Shown in pieces: positions 34,729 to 45,400 of a stretch of 64,000 bases of DNA. The position numbers and the translations under genes are program-made. Numbering within the stretch: the stretch's first letter is position 1; every line of letters starts with the position of its first letter. The notes below the pieces were generated by a model. The model was given only the letters and a program-made list of their open reading frames with translations, searched no databases and was not told the origin of the DNA. Origin of the DNA: an uncultured Bacteroidales bacterium (lineage in GTDB: Bacteria > Bacteroidota > Bacteroidia > Bacteroidales > UBA932); assembly GCA_900316955.1 (NCBI GenBank), contig ONEX01000008.1, forward strand, positions 62,001 to 126,000, read 5' to 3'.

Positions 34729-36309
34729 TTAATTGTTGAACGGCTTGGCATCCCACCACAGGCGCACGCCTGCGTTGTCCACGCCGCCGAGGGCCGCGAC
34801 GCCGGAAGCATAGCCTTCGGGGTTGTCGGTCTGCTCGGAGACGGGGTAGGGGACGCGACGGATGCCCTGGTCGGTATTCACGATGCCGTTGGAGAAGTTC
34901 TTCGCCGGAGGGACGAGCACCGGGTAGTGGAGGCGGCGGTATTCCGCCCACGCCTCGGCGCTGTTCGGGAACAGGGCGATCCACTTCTGGGTGGCGATCT
35001 TCTCGAGCTTCTTCTCGTCGGAATCGGCGTTGTTCCAGGCGATCGTGACGGTGGAAGGAGCGCTGGCGTTGGCCCGGGCCACGTTGTCCTTGAAGTCGGC
35101 CGGCTTGGCAGAGGTGTTCGCGATGTAGGCGGAGGCGCCTTCGGCACCCCACTCCTCGAAGGAGAGCTTGATGCCCTGCTCGTAGAACTCCTGGGCCGTA
35201 CCGCCCATGTTCCAGCCTTTCAGGGCGCCTTCGGCGCGGAGGAAGGCCACTTCGGCGGCGTTCAGCCAGCAGATCTTGTAGATACCGGCGTTCGGGGCGG
35301 AGACCTTCGCGGCGGTGTTCTTGTAGTTGGTCCAGCTGGACGGGGAGATGCCCGGACGCACGCCGTGGAGCTTGCCGTCGCCGGCGGGCTTGGCGTACAG
35401 GAACATGCGGGGATCGTTGTAACCGTTCAGGTAGGAATCCAGGGAAGCGCCCACCTGGGTGTCCGCGTCGTTGAACTCCACGTTGATGGTGTAGATCGGA
35501 TGGCGGACGCCGGCCTCGGCGATAACCGCGTTGTCGCTGTTGGCGACGACGACGCCGAAGGGGCTGTTGATGGACTTCTCGGCCTCTTCCCGGGCGAGGG
35601 ACGGGTCGGCATAGCTGACGCGCATCGCCAGGCGGAGGCGCAGGGAGTTCGCGAAGCGGACCCACTTGGCGGCGTCGCCGCCGTACACGAGGTCGTAATC
35701 CTCGAGGAGCTTGGCGCCGGAGGCGGCCACCTTCTCGAGCACTTCGATGGACTCGTCGAGCTCGTCGAAGAACTGGACATAGACCTGGTCGAGCGGGTCG
35801 TAGAGGTTGGAGAGGTCGCCGGTGTGGGCGTAGGCGATCGGGCCGTAGTAGTCGGCCACCTGGTGCATCGAGGCCACTTTCAGGACCTTGGCGAGCGCCA
35901 GTTCGTTCTCCATCCCGTATTCGATGGCGGCGTTTTCGAAGTTCGTGTAACCGCCCATCGCATACTGGTACTTGACGGTGAACATCCGGCGGTGCCAGCC
36001 GTCGTTCACGTCCCAGCCGGCGTTGTGGCCGTCGCTCAGGGTCGGGGCCATGTAGCCGCACCAGGTCTCGGCGCACAGGTTGTACATGATCTGGTAGTCG
36101 GAGTCCAGCCAGGTTCCGTCGCGGTAGATGATGACGGAACGTTCGAGCTGCTGGAGCATGCCGCCGAGGGCGAGACCGTCCTGGGCCATCTGCTCGTCGC
36201 TCACGCCATAGACGTTCTCGGCCAGCTTTTCAAAGTTCTTGGTGCACCCGGCAAGGACGGTCAGCGCTGCGACCGCCGCAAGCATATATTTGGAAATGTT
36301 CTGTTTCAT
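34729..36309 (-). CDS. SusD/RagB-family glycan-binding lipoprotein
   Basis: A 526-residue lipoprotein; the start MKQNISKYMLAAVAALTVLAGC gives a clean lipobox and begins 11 bp after the SusC stop. Family features: the N-terminal FEKLAENVYGVSDEQM, TPR-like helices with YYGPIAYAHTGDLSNLYDPL and WVRFANSLRLRLAMRVSYAD, and the C-terminal ATQKWIALFPNSAEAWAEYRR. It resembles the SusD-like_2 branch. It should cap the SusC-type transporter encoded upstream and bind N-glycan released by GH18. Confidence 0.92.
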   Translation of the reverse strand: MKQNISKYMLAAVAALTVLAGCTKNFEKLAENVYGVSDEQMAQDGLALGGMLQQLERSVIIYRDGTWLDSDYQIMYNLCAETWCGYMAPTLSDGHNAGWDVNDGWHRRMFTVKYQYAMGGYTNFENAAIEYGMENELALAKVLKVASMHQVADYYGPIAYAHTGDLSNLYDPLDQVYVQFFDELDESIEVLEKVAASGAKLLEDYDLVYGGDAAKWVRFANSLRLRLAMRVSYADPSLAREEAEKSINSPFGVVVANSDNAVIAEAGVRHPIYTINVEFNDADTQVGASLDSYLNGYNDPRMFLYAKPAGDGKLHGVRPGISPSSWTNYKNTAAKVSAPNAGIYKICWLNAAEVAFLRAEGALKGWNMGGTAQEFYEQGIKLSFEEWGAEGASAYIANTSAKPADFKDNVARANASAPSTVTIAWNNADSDEKKLEKIATQKWIALFPNSAEAWAEYRRLHYPVLVPPAKNFSNGIVNTDQGIRRVPYPVSEQTDNPEGYASGVAALGGVDNAGVRLWWDAKPFNN

Positions 36310-36320
36310 AGGGCACATGC

Positions 36321-39300
36321 TTATTTGACGATGCACACGGCGACGCGGTTGGATTCGGGGCTCAGGGAAGCGTCCCGGTCTCCGGCGACGGAGTTCTCGG
36401 TGATACGGCTGCGGGCGATGCCGGCCTTCACGAGCATGTCGACGACCTTGGCGGCGCGCTGCCGGGAAAGCTCGGTGTTGATCTGGTCGGTGCCGGTGCC
36501 GCTGTCGGCGTAACCGGTGACGGTGATCTTGGCATCCGGGTTCTCGGAGAGCACCTGGACGATGCGTCCGAGCTTGAGGGCTTCCTCCGGGCGGATCTCG
36601 GCCTTGCCGATGATGAAGAAGAGGTCGTCATTGTAGGAGCTCACGGCGGGAACCTTGACTTCCTTCACGACTTCCTTGACCACTTCCTTCTCGACCACCT
36701 TCTCCACGACCTTCTCGACCACCTTGGGCTCGGAAGGAACATAGACGGGAGCCGGGGCGGCCTTCGCGGCGGTGCTGCCGCCGAAGCGCATCTTCACGGC
36801 GAAACCGAGGCTCCGGGTGGAAGGCTGCATGAAGTAGTCGATGCCCTGGTTGTATGTACCCACGTTGGAGGTCATTTCCGGATCGAACGGGGCCTTGAGG
36901 TACAGCATGGCGAGGTTGTTGCCCACCACGGAGAGGGTGATGCCCTTGACCCAGGCGCCGAGCTTCTTGACCGGCAGGTCATAGTTCAGGGAGACCTCGG
37001 CGAGCCGGGCGTTCGTCGCGGAATAGACGTACTGGCTCATGATGCCGTCGCGGATGCCGAGGGTCTGGTAGTAGCCCTGGACGTCGGAGGTCTTCATTCC
37101 GTTGAATTCGAAGAAACCCTTCTCGCGGGCGTCGGCGGTATCCTGTGACACACCGTAGTAGTCCAGGATGGCCTGCGTCTTGGAGATGGCGATGCCGCCC
37201 AGGCGGGCGGTGAACAGCCAGTTCAGGGTGAGGCCGTTCCAGCCCAGGTGACCGCCCCAGGAGAGGCGGTGCTTGGCATCGGTGGAACCGGCGAAGATCA
37301 TGTCCTTCTCGTCGTAGTCGGCGATGATCATGCCGTCGGCGTTCAGCTTGTAGAAGCCGTGCTCGTCGGTGGCGATCGTGGTCACGTACACGTCACCGAG
37401 GGTGCCGCCTTCGTACAGGAAGTTGTTCACGCCGCCGAAACCGCCCATGGGCAGGCCGTTGCCGTCACGCATCGTGCCGCTCACGGGATCGCGGAACTGC
37501 AGGTCCACGATCTTGTTCTTGTTCCAGGTCCAGGTGAGGTAGGTGCCGTAGTTCCACTTGCCGCGGCTGTCGTCGAAGCGGAGAGCCATCTCGACGCCGG
37601 TGTTGTCCACGCGGCCGCCGTTCAGGTACATGTCCGTGCTGAGGGAGGTGGTGGAGATACGGGGATCGTAGAACTGGTTGAAGGTCTTCGCGTAGTAGTA
37701 AGTCGCGTCGATCTGCAGCTTGCTGTCGAAGAAATGGATGTTCGTACCGAGTTCCCAGGACTTCGTGCGCTCGGGGACGAGCTCGGTGTTGCGGCGGCGG
37801 GCGCTGGTGGCGACGTTGCCGCTCACCTGCTCGTGGCGGGGATCCAGCAGGAACAGGGACGGATCCGGGGCGTTACCCACTTCGGAGTAGGAGCCGCGGA
37901 TCTTCCAGTACGGGAAGAAGGAGCTCTTCAGGAACGGAAGGAGCTCGGTCACGATGCCGGAAAGGCCGATGGTCGGATAGGTGATGCCGCCGGCCGTGTA
38001 AAGCGCGGAGTTCCAGTCCACGCGGTAGGTCATGTCCAGATAGACCTTGCTGCGATAGCCCAGCTGGGCGTTCGCGAACACGGACTGGTTCTGGTAGCGG
38101 TAACCGCGGGAGGAAAGCAGCGTGTGGGAGTTGTTCTGGTCGATGTTGCTCAGGTCGAACTTGTTGTTGACGGTCTTGAGCGGACCGGAGACGTTGTCCG
38201 ACCGGAAGGTGATGTCGTCGATGTTGGCGCCCACCACGCCGGTGAGGTTGAGCACATTGTCACCGAAATACTTGTTGAAGGTGGCGAGGACCTCGCCGAA
38301 CTTCTGCTCGGTGTACTGGTTCACGCGGCCGTAGAAGCCGTGCTTGGAACCTTCGGTGAAGAGGGTGTTCGTGGAGGCGTCGAACTTGCGCTCCTGGACC
38401 TCGTCGGTGCGGTCGTACTTGGCGCGGGCGCTCAGGGTCAGCCACTTGAAAGGCTTGTAGGAGAGCTGGCCGGAACCCATCATACGGTTCTTCTGGTTCT
38501 GCCACTTCTGGTGCTCGGTGATCCAGTAGGGATTCTGCATCGAGTGCTCGAAGTCGTAGGGCCAGTACTGGGTCTTGATGTTGCGGCCGGCGTCATAGCG
38601 CTCGTACACGCCCACCTTGGAGAAGTCGTCTCCCGCAGGGAACAGGTACACCGGGACGATCGGGTTTCCGTATTCGCCCTGGGCGATCATGTTCTGCTCG
38701 TCCACGCGGCCGTAGGTCATGTTCACGTCCATCGTGAGGATGTCCTTCACAAGGTCGGTGGTGTTGCGGAAGGAGAGGTTGTAACGGTCCACATTGTTGT
38801 TATGGACGATGCCACGGGCGTTCGCGACTGCGGCGGAGACATAGGTCTGGCTGCGGTCGGTACCCGTCGACAGGGCGATGGAGTTCACCTCGTTCACACC
38901 CGTCTGGAAGAAGTCGCGCGGGTTGTAGGTGGACGGGGTGTCCAGCTTCGCGCCCCAGCTGTAGTAGGAGCCGGGGGAGGACGGGCCGTACGTGTTCTGG
39001 AACTGCGGCATCACATAGGCGCGGGAAAGGGTCGTGGAGTTCGAGTAGTCGATGTCCAGCCGGTCCTTGCCGCCCTTCTTGGTGGTGATGATGATGACGC
39101 CGTTCGCCGCGTTGGCACCGTACAGGGCCGCCGCGGACGGGCCGGAGAGGACGGAGATCGACTCGATGTCGTCCTGGTTCAGGGAACCGAGCACGTCACC
39201 GGTCTGGCCGGCGCCGGCATAGACGCCTTCCGGCTGGGAACCGCGCAGGGACTGCATCGGGATACCGTCGATCACATACAACGCATTGTTGTTGTTGGAG

Positions 39301-39836
39301 ATGGACTTGGAACCGCGCATCACGATACGGGATGCGCCGCCCGCGCCCGTGGAGGACTGGCTGATGGATACGCCCGCCACCTTGCCGTTCAGGCCGTTGA
39401 CGAAGGAACCCACCGGACTCACCGTCTCCACTTTGGCCTGCTGGACATTGTAGGAGAGGGATTTTTCCTCCTTGCGGATACCCATGGCGGTGACCACCGT
39501 CGCGTTGAGCGCGATGTTGTCCGACGCCAGGGTGACATCGATGACCGAACGGCCTCCGATCTGCTCGACGGCGTCTTTCTGGCCGATGTAGGAGAAGCGG
39601 AGGGCCTCCGCCTACGCCGGGACGGTGATCGAATAGTGACCGTCCAGGTCGGTGATGGCACCTACCGAGGTATCTCCCTCCACGACGACGCTGGCGCCGA
39701 TGAGCGGTTCTCCGAAGTCATCGGTGACGGTACCCGTGATGGTCCGGTTCTGGGCCAGGGCGAGTCCGCCAGCGATGAACAGCCCCGACAGGGCCGCAAG
39801 GGTCCTGGTCAAGACTTTCTTTAGTTGGAAACTCAT
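36321..39836 (-). pseudogene. SusC-type TonB-dependent transporter fused to a C-terminal OmpA domain; one in-frame TAG at codon 75
   Basis: Read through one stop codon, this is a 1171-position SusC protein. Codons 1-74 give the signal peptide and start of the carboxypeptidase-regulatory-like domain (TITGTVTDDFGEPLIGASV). TAG follows (39614-39612), and the same frame then continues ALRFSYIGQKDAVEQIGG, TVVTAMGIRKEEKSL, the plug (GKVAGVSISQSSTGAGGASR, LYVIDGIPMQS) and the barrel. The barrel closes at RSLGFAVKMRF. About 49 residues of Pro/Ala and VVEKVVEKEVVKEVV linker follow, then a 104-residue OmpA-family domain (IIGKAEIRPEEALKLGRIV, GYADSGTGTDQIN, ELSRQRAAKVVDML). TAG is used as an ordinary stop by several neighbouring genes, so nonsense mutation or sequence error is likelier than recoding. 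A restart at Met114 would lack a signal peptide. Confidence 0.8.
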
Positions 39837-39902
39837 AAGGTTGATTGGTTGGTTGATAATAGGTTGTTAAGTATTATGTTCCGATTTCGTTAAAAAATCT
39901 CA

Positions 39903-39938
39903 CAAAGATACGGATAATAGTTAAGGAATAAAAGCAAA
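39903..39938 (-). promoter_or_regulatory. Putative promoter of the SusC-SusD-GH18 operon
   Basis: On the minus strand -7 TATCTTTG lies at 39910-39903 and TTTG at 39938-39935, 24 bases apart, slightly long for the Bacteroidota consensus. This leaves a leader of about 60 bases before the SusC ATG, containing repeated GGTTG-type words (39843-39874) of unknown role. Confidence 0.5.
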
Positions 39939-39943
39939 TGGCC

Positions 39944-40675
39944 TTATTTCTTCCAGGCCCATATCTGCAGCTTCTCCTCCGTCGGCTTCCCGTCCACCAA
40001 GGGCTGCACGGCGAATTTCACCGTGTCCAGACCGTCGGGCATCGTGAACTTCACGTGGATGGTGTCGCGCTCGTCGGCCTTCATCTTGCCGGGCTGACGC
40101 ATCCGGAGATAGGGTTTCCACGAATCGGGAATGTCGAAGACGATGTTCGCCTTGCGGGTGTTTCCGTTCCCGTGGCGGAAGAAGAAGTCGCCCGTCTCGC
40201 CGGGCCGGAGGGCGCCGTAGCTGAGCACCTTGTGGCTCATGTACAGCCCTTCGCCGTAAGCATAGGGGCGGTCCTCCTCGATCGGGTGGTTGAAGCCGAT
40301 GACTTCGCCCTTGATGGCGAAGGTGCGGACGTTCACCGGGGAGTGCTGGTAACGCACCTGGATTTCCTCCCGCATCGGCCCGGGCCGGTACGCGGGATTG
40401 TAGGTGACTTCCAGCACCTCGTCGGCCCCCGGCGGCACCGGTTTCCGGTCGAACTTGGCCTCCGTGCACCCGCAGGGGGTGTAGAGCTGGACCGGGTACA
40501 GGGTGTCCGGGTACACATTCTTGGCCACGAGCCGGACGGTCACCGGCCCCTCGATCTCCTTGATCTTGCCCAGGTCGGCCTCCCGGCCTTCGGACGTCCG
40601 AATGGTCCGGATGCCGTCCTTGGGGGCGCAGGCGGCTGCGAAAAGCAGGGAAAGGAACAATACTTTTTTCATCAT
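39944..40675 (-). CDS. DUF1573-domain lipoprotein
   Basis: A 243-residue lipoprotein (MMKKVLFLSLLFAAAC; the second Met is equally possible). The DUF1573 hallmark is YTPCGCTEAKFDRKPVPPG followed by DEVLEVTYNP, an immunoglobulin-like ASH/MSP-type fold, repeated more weakly in the second half (LSYGALRPGETGDFFF). Function of the family is unknown; members are often lipoproteins in glycan loci. The start overlaps the GH29 stop by four bases, so it is the last gene of this operon. Confidence 0.8.
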   Translation of the reverse strand: MMKKVLFLSLLFAAACAPKDGIRTIRTSEGREADLGKIKEIEGPVTVRLVAKNVYPDTLYPVQLYTPCGCTEAKFDRKPVPPGADEVLEVTYNPAYRPGPMREEIQVRYQHSPVNVRTFAIKGEVIGFNHPIEEDRPYAYGEGLYMSHKVLSYGALRPGETGDFFFRHGNGNTRKANIVFDIPDSWKPYLRMRQPGKMKADERDTIHVKFTMPDGLDTVKFAVQPLVDGKPTEEKLQIWAWKK

Positions 40676-42489
40676 AATCCGCTGACGGTGTCGTTATAGA
40701 GCCCGAACCCGTTCAGGACGGGGCAGGCGAGGGAGGATTTGATCCGGATGCGCACGGCATCGGCCGTGACGGAACTTCCCAGGACGATGCGCTTGTGGCC
40801 GATGGTGCTCTTGGTGCCGTTGCCCCAGGACTTCCAGCTGCCGCCGGAACGGACCTGGATCTCGAAGCTTTCCACGCGCTGGCCCAGCGGGATGTACTCC
40901 TGGAGCATCACGCGGTTGAACGTCTTCTCGCCGGAAAGCGTGAATTCGATGTCCACGGCCTTCACGTCGTCATTCGTGGCGAAATAGGAGTCATAGTTCC
41001 CGTCCAGCATCTTCGCCGGGCCATATTTGTCCGGATTGTCGCCGCGGACGGCCGTCGCCGTGGCGGTGGCCCCGTCGGCGAGGTTCGTGGCGAACACCGC
41101 CTCCCGCATCTTCGTGAAGGCTTCGATCACCTTCACTTCCTTGTCGTCGATGACGCCCTTGTCGGACGGCGGCACGTTCATCAGGAACACGGAGTTGCGT
41201 CCGACACTCTTGTAATAGAGGTCCATCAGCTCCTTCGCCGTCTTCCGGCTGTCGTTCGCGCCGTAGAACCAGCCGTTGTGATCGCCGATTTGCTGGATGG
41301 AGAAGTCGGATTCGGCCGGGCACCAGGAGGCGGCGCCCTTGTCGCCGGAGCCCAGGTAGGCCTCGTAGTTGCCGGGCAGGTTGCTCGGGGTGAGCCGGCG
41401 GCCCGCGATGTCCAGGGTGGCCCAGTCGGTCTCCCCGGCGACGCCGGCCTCATTGCCCACCCAGCGGCAGCCGGGGCCGCCGTTGGAGAAGATGACGCAC
41501 TGCGGGTTGGCGTCGAAGACGACCTGGTTCACGGACGCCCAGTCGAAGTTCCCGGCGTGGTTGCCGTCGAACCACATCTCCACGACGGGCGCGTACTTGG
41601 TCATCAAGTCCTTGAGGGCGTTCTTGTACATGGTCTCATACTCGGCCGTGCTCTTGCCGGACACTTCGATCATCCGGTCCCAGGGGGAGAGGTAGATGCC
41701 CATGTTCACGCCGTACTTGTTACAGGCGTCGCGGAGGGCCTGGAGCACGTCGGTATGGTTCGAGCAGCCGGCGTTGGCCACGTCCGTCGTGCTCTCCGGA
41801 TTGTCCCAGAGGCAGAATCCGTCGTGGTGCTTGGCGGTGATGATGATCTCGCCGAACCCGTTGTCCTTCGCGGTCTTCACCCACTGGTCCGCGTCGATGG
41901 TCGTGGGCTTGTAGTTCTGGAGCAGGAGGCTCTCGGACCAGGCTTTTCCGTTGCAGTTGGGATTCTCGCCGTCCCAGCCGGAGAAGGTGGCCTGGCCGTA
42001 GTGGTAGAACATCAGCAGCTCTTGGCGCTGCCAGGCGAGCTGCCCTTCCGTGGGCACGGCGCCGAAGGCGGCCGGTGCGCCCGGGTCGGAGGGCGTGGGC
42101 GGGGCCGGCGGATCCGGCGTCGTGCCGCCGGTCACGGTGACGGGGCAGGTGGCGGTGAAGCCGCCGTCCACCGTCGTGACGGTGATGACGGCGTTGCCGG
42201 CGGCGACGGCCTTGACCTGGCCGTCCTCCTTGCCCACCGTTGCGACGGACTCCTTGTCGGAAGACCAGGTCACGCGGGGGTTGGTGGCGTTTTTCGGGGT
42301 CACGCGGGCGCCGAGATGGAACCCTTCGCCCACCTTGAGCTCCAGGTTGGCGCGCGTGATCGCGACGCCGGTCACGGAGACGGTGTCGTCTTTTTCTTCG
42401 GGCGTCTCGGGCGCCGGTTTCGGTGTGCATGTGCAGGCGGTCGCCAGGAGGGCGGCCGTCGCAAGCAAATTTCGGAGGTTTTTCATCAA
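40672..42489 (-). CDS. GH29 alpha-L-fucosidase with N-terminal Big_2 and C-terminal F5/8-type domain
   Basis: A 605-residue lipoprotein. Residues about 37-120 are a bacterial Ig-like Big_2 domain (VSVTGVAITRANLELKVGEG, VTWSSDKESVATV). A Pro-rich linker leads to the GH29 barrel (about 145-450) with ITAKHHDGFCLWDNPEST and the nucleophile region EMWFDGNHAG (Asp308). About 455-605 is an F5/8 type C (CBM32-like) module (ATATAVRGDNPDKYGPAKML). It hydrolyses terminal alpha-L-fucose, and the added modules suggest binding to polymer or cell-surface glycan. It is 7 bp from the GH2 gene upstream. Confidence 0.9.
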   Translation of the reverse strand: MMKNLRNLLATAALLATACTCTPKPAPETPEEKDDTVSVTGVAITRANLELKVGEGFHLGARVTPKNATNPRVTWSSDKESVATVGKEDGQVKAVAAGNAVITVTTVDGGFTATCPVTVTGGTTPDPPAPPTPSDPGAPAAFGAVPTEGQLAWQRQELLMFYHYGQATFSGWDGENPNCNGKAWSESLLLQNYKPTTIDADQWVKTAKDNGFGEIIITAKHHDGFCLWDNPESTTDVANAGCSNHTDVLQALRDACNKYGVNMGIYLSPWDRMIEVSGKSTAEYETMYKNALKDLMTKYAPVVEMWFDGNHAGNFDWASVNQVVFDANPQCVIFSNGGPGCRWVGNEAGVAGETDWATLDIAGRRLTPSNLPGNYEAYLGSGDKGAASWCPAESDFSIQQIGDHNGWFYGANDSRKTAKELMDLYYKSVGRNSVFLMNVPPSDKGVIDDKEVKVIEAFTKMREAVFATNLADGATATATAVRGDNPDKYGPAKMLDGNYDSYFATNDDVKAVDIEFTLSGEKTFNRVMLQEYIPLGQRVESFEIQVRSGGSWKSWGNGTKSTIGHKRIVLGSSVTADAVRIRIKSSLACPVLNGFGLYNDTVSGL

Positions 42490-42496
42490 GTTTGGG

Positions 42497-45400
42497 CTAA
42501 TAACGGTAGGTTACGGCTTTCTCGGTCTTCCGGGCCCGGGTGGGCACGAGCGTGAAGGTGAAGCTCCGGTCCTCGTTGGACCAGACGGTGCGGGCGGGCT
42601 CGGGGCGGGAGCCCCAGCTGTCGTAGCCGCCCACGCCGGAGGCAGCCCCGTCGATGCAGATTTCGGTGAAATCGCGGTCGGGGACGTCGCAGAGGTGGGT
42701 CTGATGGCGCTTGTGATACTTCGCGGCCTCTTCCTCGTCGTGGACGGGCGGGGTGTCGAAGTTGGTCCACTGGAACGGCTGCCCGGACTCCTCGCTGTCC
42801 AGGTCCTCGACGCTGTGGCGGAGGGCGCTGAACTCGAAGGAGCCGTCCGCGACGATGGTCAGTGGCTTCGTGGCCAGCCACTCGGTCTCCGTGTGGTGGC
42901 CGGTTTCCTGCGGCCGGACATACGGGTAGAACTCGTCGGAAGCCTTGGCCGTGAAGACGGACTTGAAGGTGCCGGTGTTGCGGTCGATGTAATTCTCCAC
43001 CGGACCACGGCCGAAGTACCGGAAGTCATTCTCCTTCACGCGGAAGCGGAACCCGATGCTGGGAATGTCCACGGGCTTCTTTTCGGCGCCGTGGAATGCG
43101 GCCGCGATCTTCAGGAGGCCGCCGGAGAGGAGGGTGTAGTCCACCGCCATCGTGCATCCGCCCGGCAGGGCGTAGGTGACGCGGATGGTGGATGGCGGCC
43201 CTTCGACAAGCTCAGGGGCCGCCTTCAACTGGAAGGCCTGGGAGGCCTCTTTCCAGGCGTAGGCCCGGTAGGGCTGGTTGTTGCCGTAGTCGTTGTCGGT
43301 GGGGCCGCGCCAGAAGTTCGGGCGCAGGCCGAAGTCCGGATCGAACAGGTTGTTCCCCTTGTAGGTATAGCTCCGGACGATGCCGAGGGCCTTGTCGAAG
43401 ACCAGGACGCCGTTCCCGGCCTCGAGGCGGATTTCAGACTCGCTCTCCGTCACTTCCGCCGGACGGCGGGACTTGTAGTCTTTCGGCGCGCCCGTGTCCT
43501 TGACGAGAACCTCGTCCGCGGCGACGACCGTGCCTTTGGCGAGCAGCGGCAGCGCGCGGGCGGTCTCCGTCTCGAAGAAGATCCGGTACTCGCCGCGCTT
43601 GCGGAGCTTCCGCTTCGGAATCTCCACGGTGAACTCCTCGGAACTTTGGGCGGGCGTGGAGAAGGAGAGCCGGCCTTTCCGCACCGGCTTTCCGTCGCGC
43701 TCGATCCGCCAGCGGACCGAGTAGTCGGTCAAATCCTTGAAATAGAACCGGTTCTGGATAGCGTACCGGCCTTCCTCCGGCGCGACGCCGGTGATGACGA
43801 TGTCCTGGTACACGTGCTTCACCTCATAGTAGCCGGGATGCGGGTTGCGGTCCGGATTGACGATGCCGTTGCACAGGAAGTTCGCATCCGAGGGGGCGTC
43901 CACGCCGTAGTCGCCGCCGTAGGTCCATCCCTTCTCGGCATCGTACAGGCCCTGGTCCACCCAGTCCCAGATGAAACCGCCCTGCAGGTGCGTGTGGGCG
44001 TAGATCTGCTCCCACTGGAGGTCGAGGGAGCCGGTGGAGTTGCCCATCGCGTGGGCGTACTCGGAGGGAACGACCGGCCGGCCGGACTCCCGTTCGCCCA
44101 TGCGGGCGAACCAGTCGGCGCCGGGGTACTGCGGGACGAGCATGTCCGTATTCCACTCCCTTTCCGCGCGCTCGTAGCACACGGGACGGTTCTGTCCGTC
44201 CTTTTCCAAGGCCTTCAGCACGCGGTAGGCCTCGTAGAAGTTCACACCGTTGCCGGCTTCGTTGCCGAGGGACAGGATGGTCACGCACGGATAGTTCGCC
44301 GTGCGGTGGTACATGTTCAGGACACGGTCCAGGTGCTTGGCCTGCCAGGCGGCGTTGTTGCCGAGGGTGCGGTCCAGCTTGTAGCCCATGCCGTGGGACT
44401 CGATATTGGCCTCGTCATAGACGTAGAAGCCGAGGCTGTCGCAGAGCTCGTAGAACTCCCGCGGCTGGGGATAGTGGCAGGTGCGGATGGCGTTGATGTT
44501 CGCCATCTTCATCAGTTTCAGGTCCTCCAGGATGTTCTCCCGGGTCTGGTAATGGCCGGTGTAGGGGTTGTGCTCGTGCATGTTCACGCCCTTGAACTTG
44601 ACCGGCTGTCCGTTCACGAGCAGGGCCTTCACGTCGCGCTCCCCGTCCTTGACCGTGGCGATCTCGATGCGGCGGAAGCCCACGTGGAAGCGGGTGTATT
44701 CTCCGTTGACCTTCAGGAGGAGGGTGTACAGTTCCGGGGTTTCAGCCGACCATTTCCGTACGTCCGGAATGGTGTCGGCGGCTGTGGTCAGCTCGCCGGT
44801 GAAATCGTAGATGGCGTCGGCGACCGTTTCCCCGTTCTTGTCGAGGAGCTCATAGAAGACCTCGGCGCGGGCCGACGAGCGCATTTTCAGCTGGAAGACG
44901 CCCTTGGTGAGGGTGGGGTCCAGGGTGGAGACGACGCTGAAGTCGAAGCGGGCCGGCGTCTTCTCGCTGGACAGGTACACGTCCCGCTCGATGCCGCTGA
45001 TGCGCCAGAAGTCCTGGCACTCCAGCCAGGAGGCGGTGGTATAGCGGAACACCTTGAGGGTCAGGTCATTGTCTCCTTCCCTTAGGGCCGTCGTGATGTC
45101 GAACCGGGCGAGGCTCTTGGAGTCCTCGGAGTAGCCGATCTCCTTCCCGTTCACATAGACATACGCGCCGGACTTGATGCCGGCGAGGTTCAGGAACACC
45201 GTCCGTCCCTTCCAGCCGTCGGGCACGGTGAACGTCCGGTGGTAGATGGCGGCGGGGAAGACTTCCGGCAGTACGGGCGGCTGGGGATCCTTCGGGCAGA
45301 AATCGTACGGGATGTTGGTGTAGATGGCGACCCCGTGCCCCTGCACCTCCCAGTTTCCCGGCACCTGGATCCGGTCCCAGTCGGTACCTTGGTACCGTAC

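Noticed and set aside
39612-39614. TAG recoding (amber suppression) in SusC
   Set aside because: Several genes in the window end in TAG, so a changed code is not supported.
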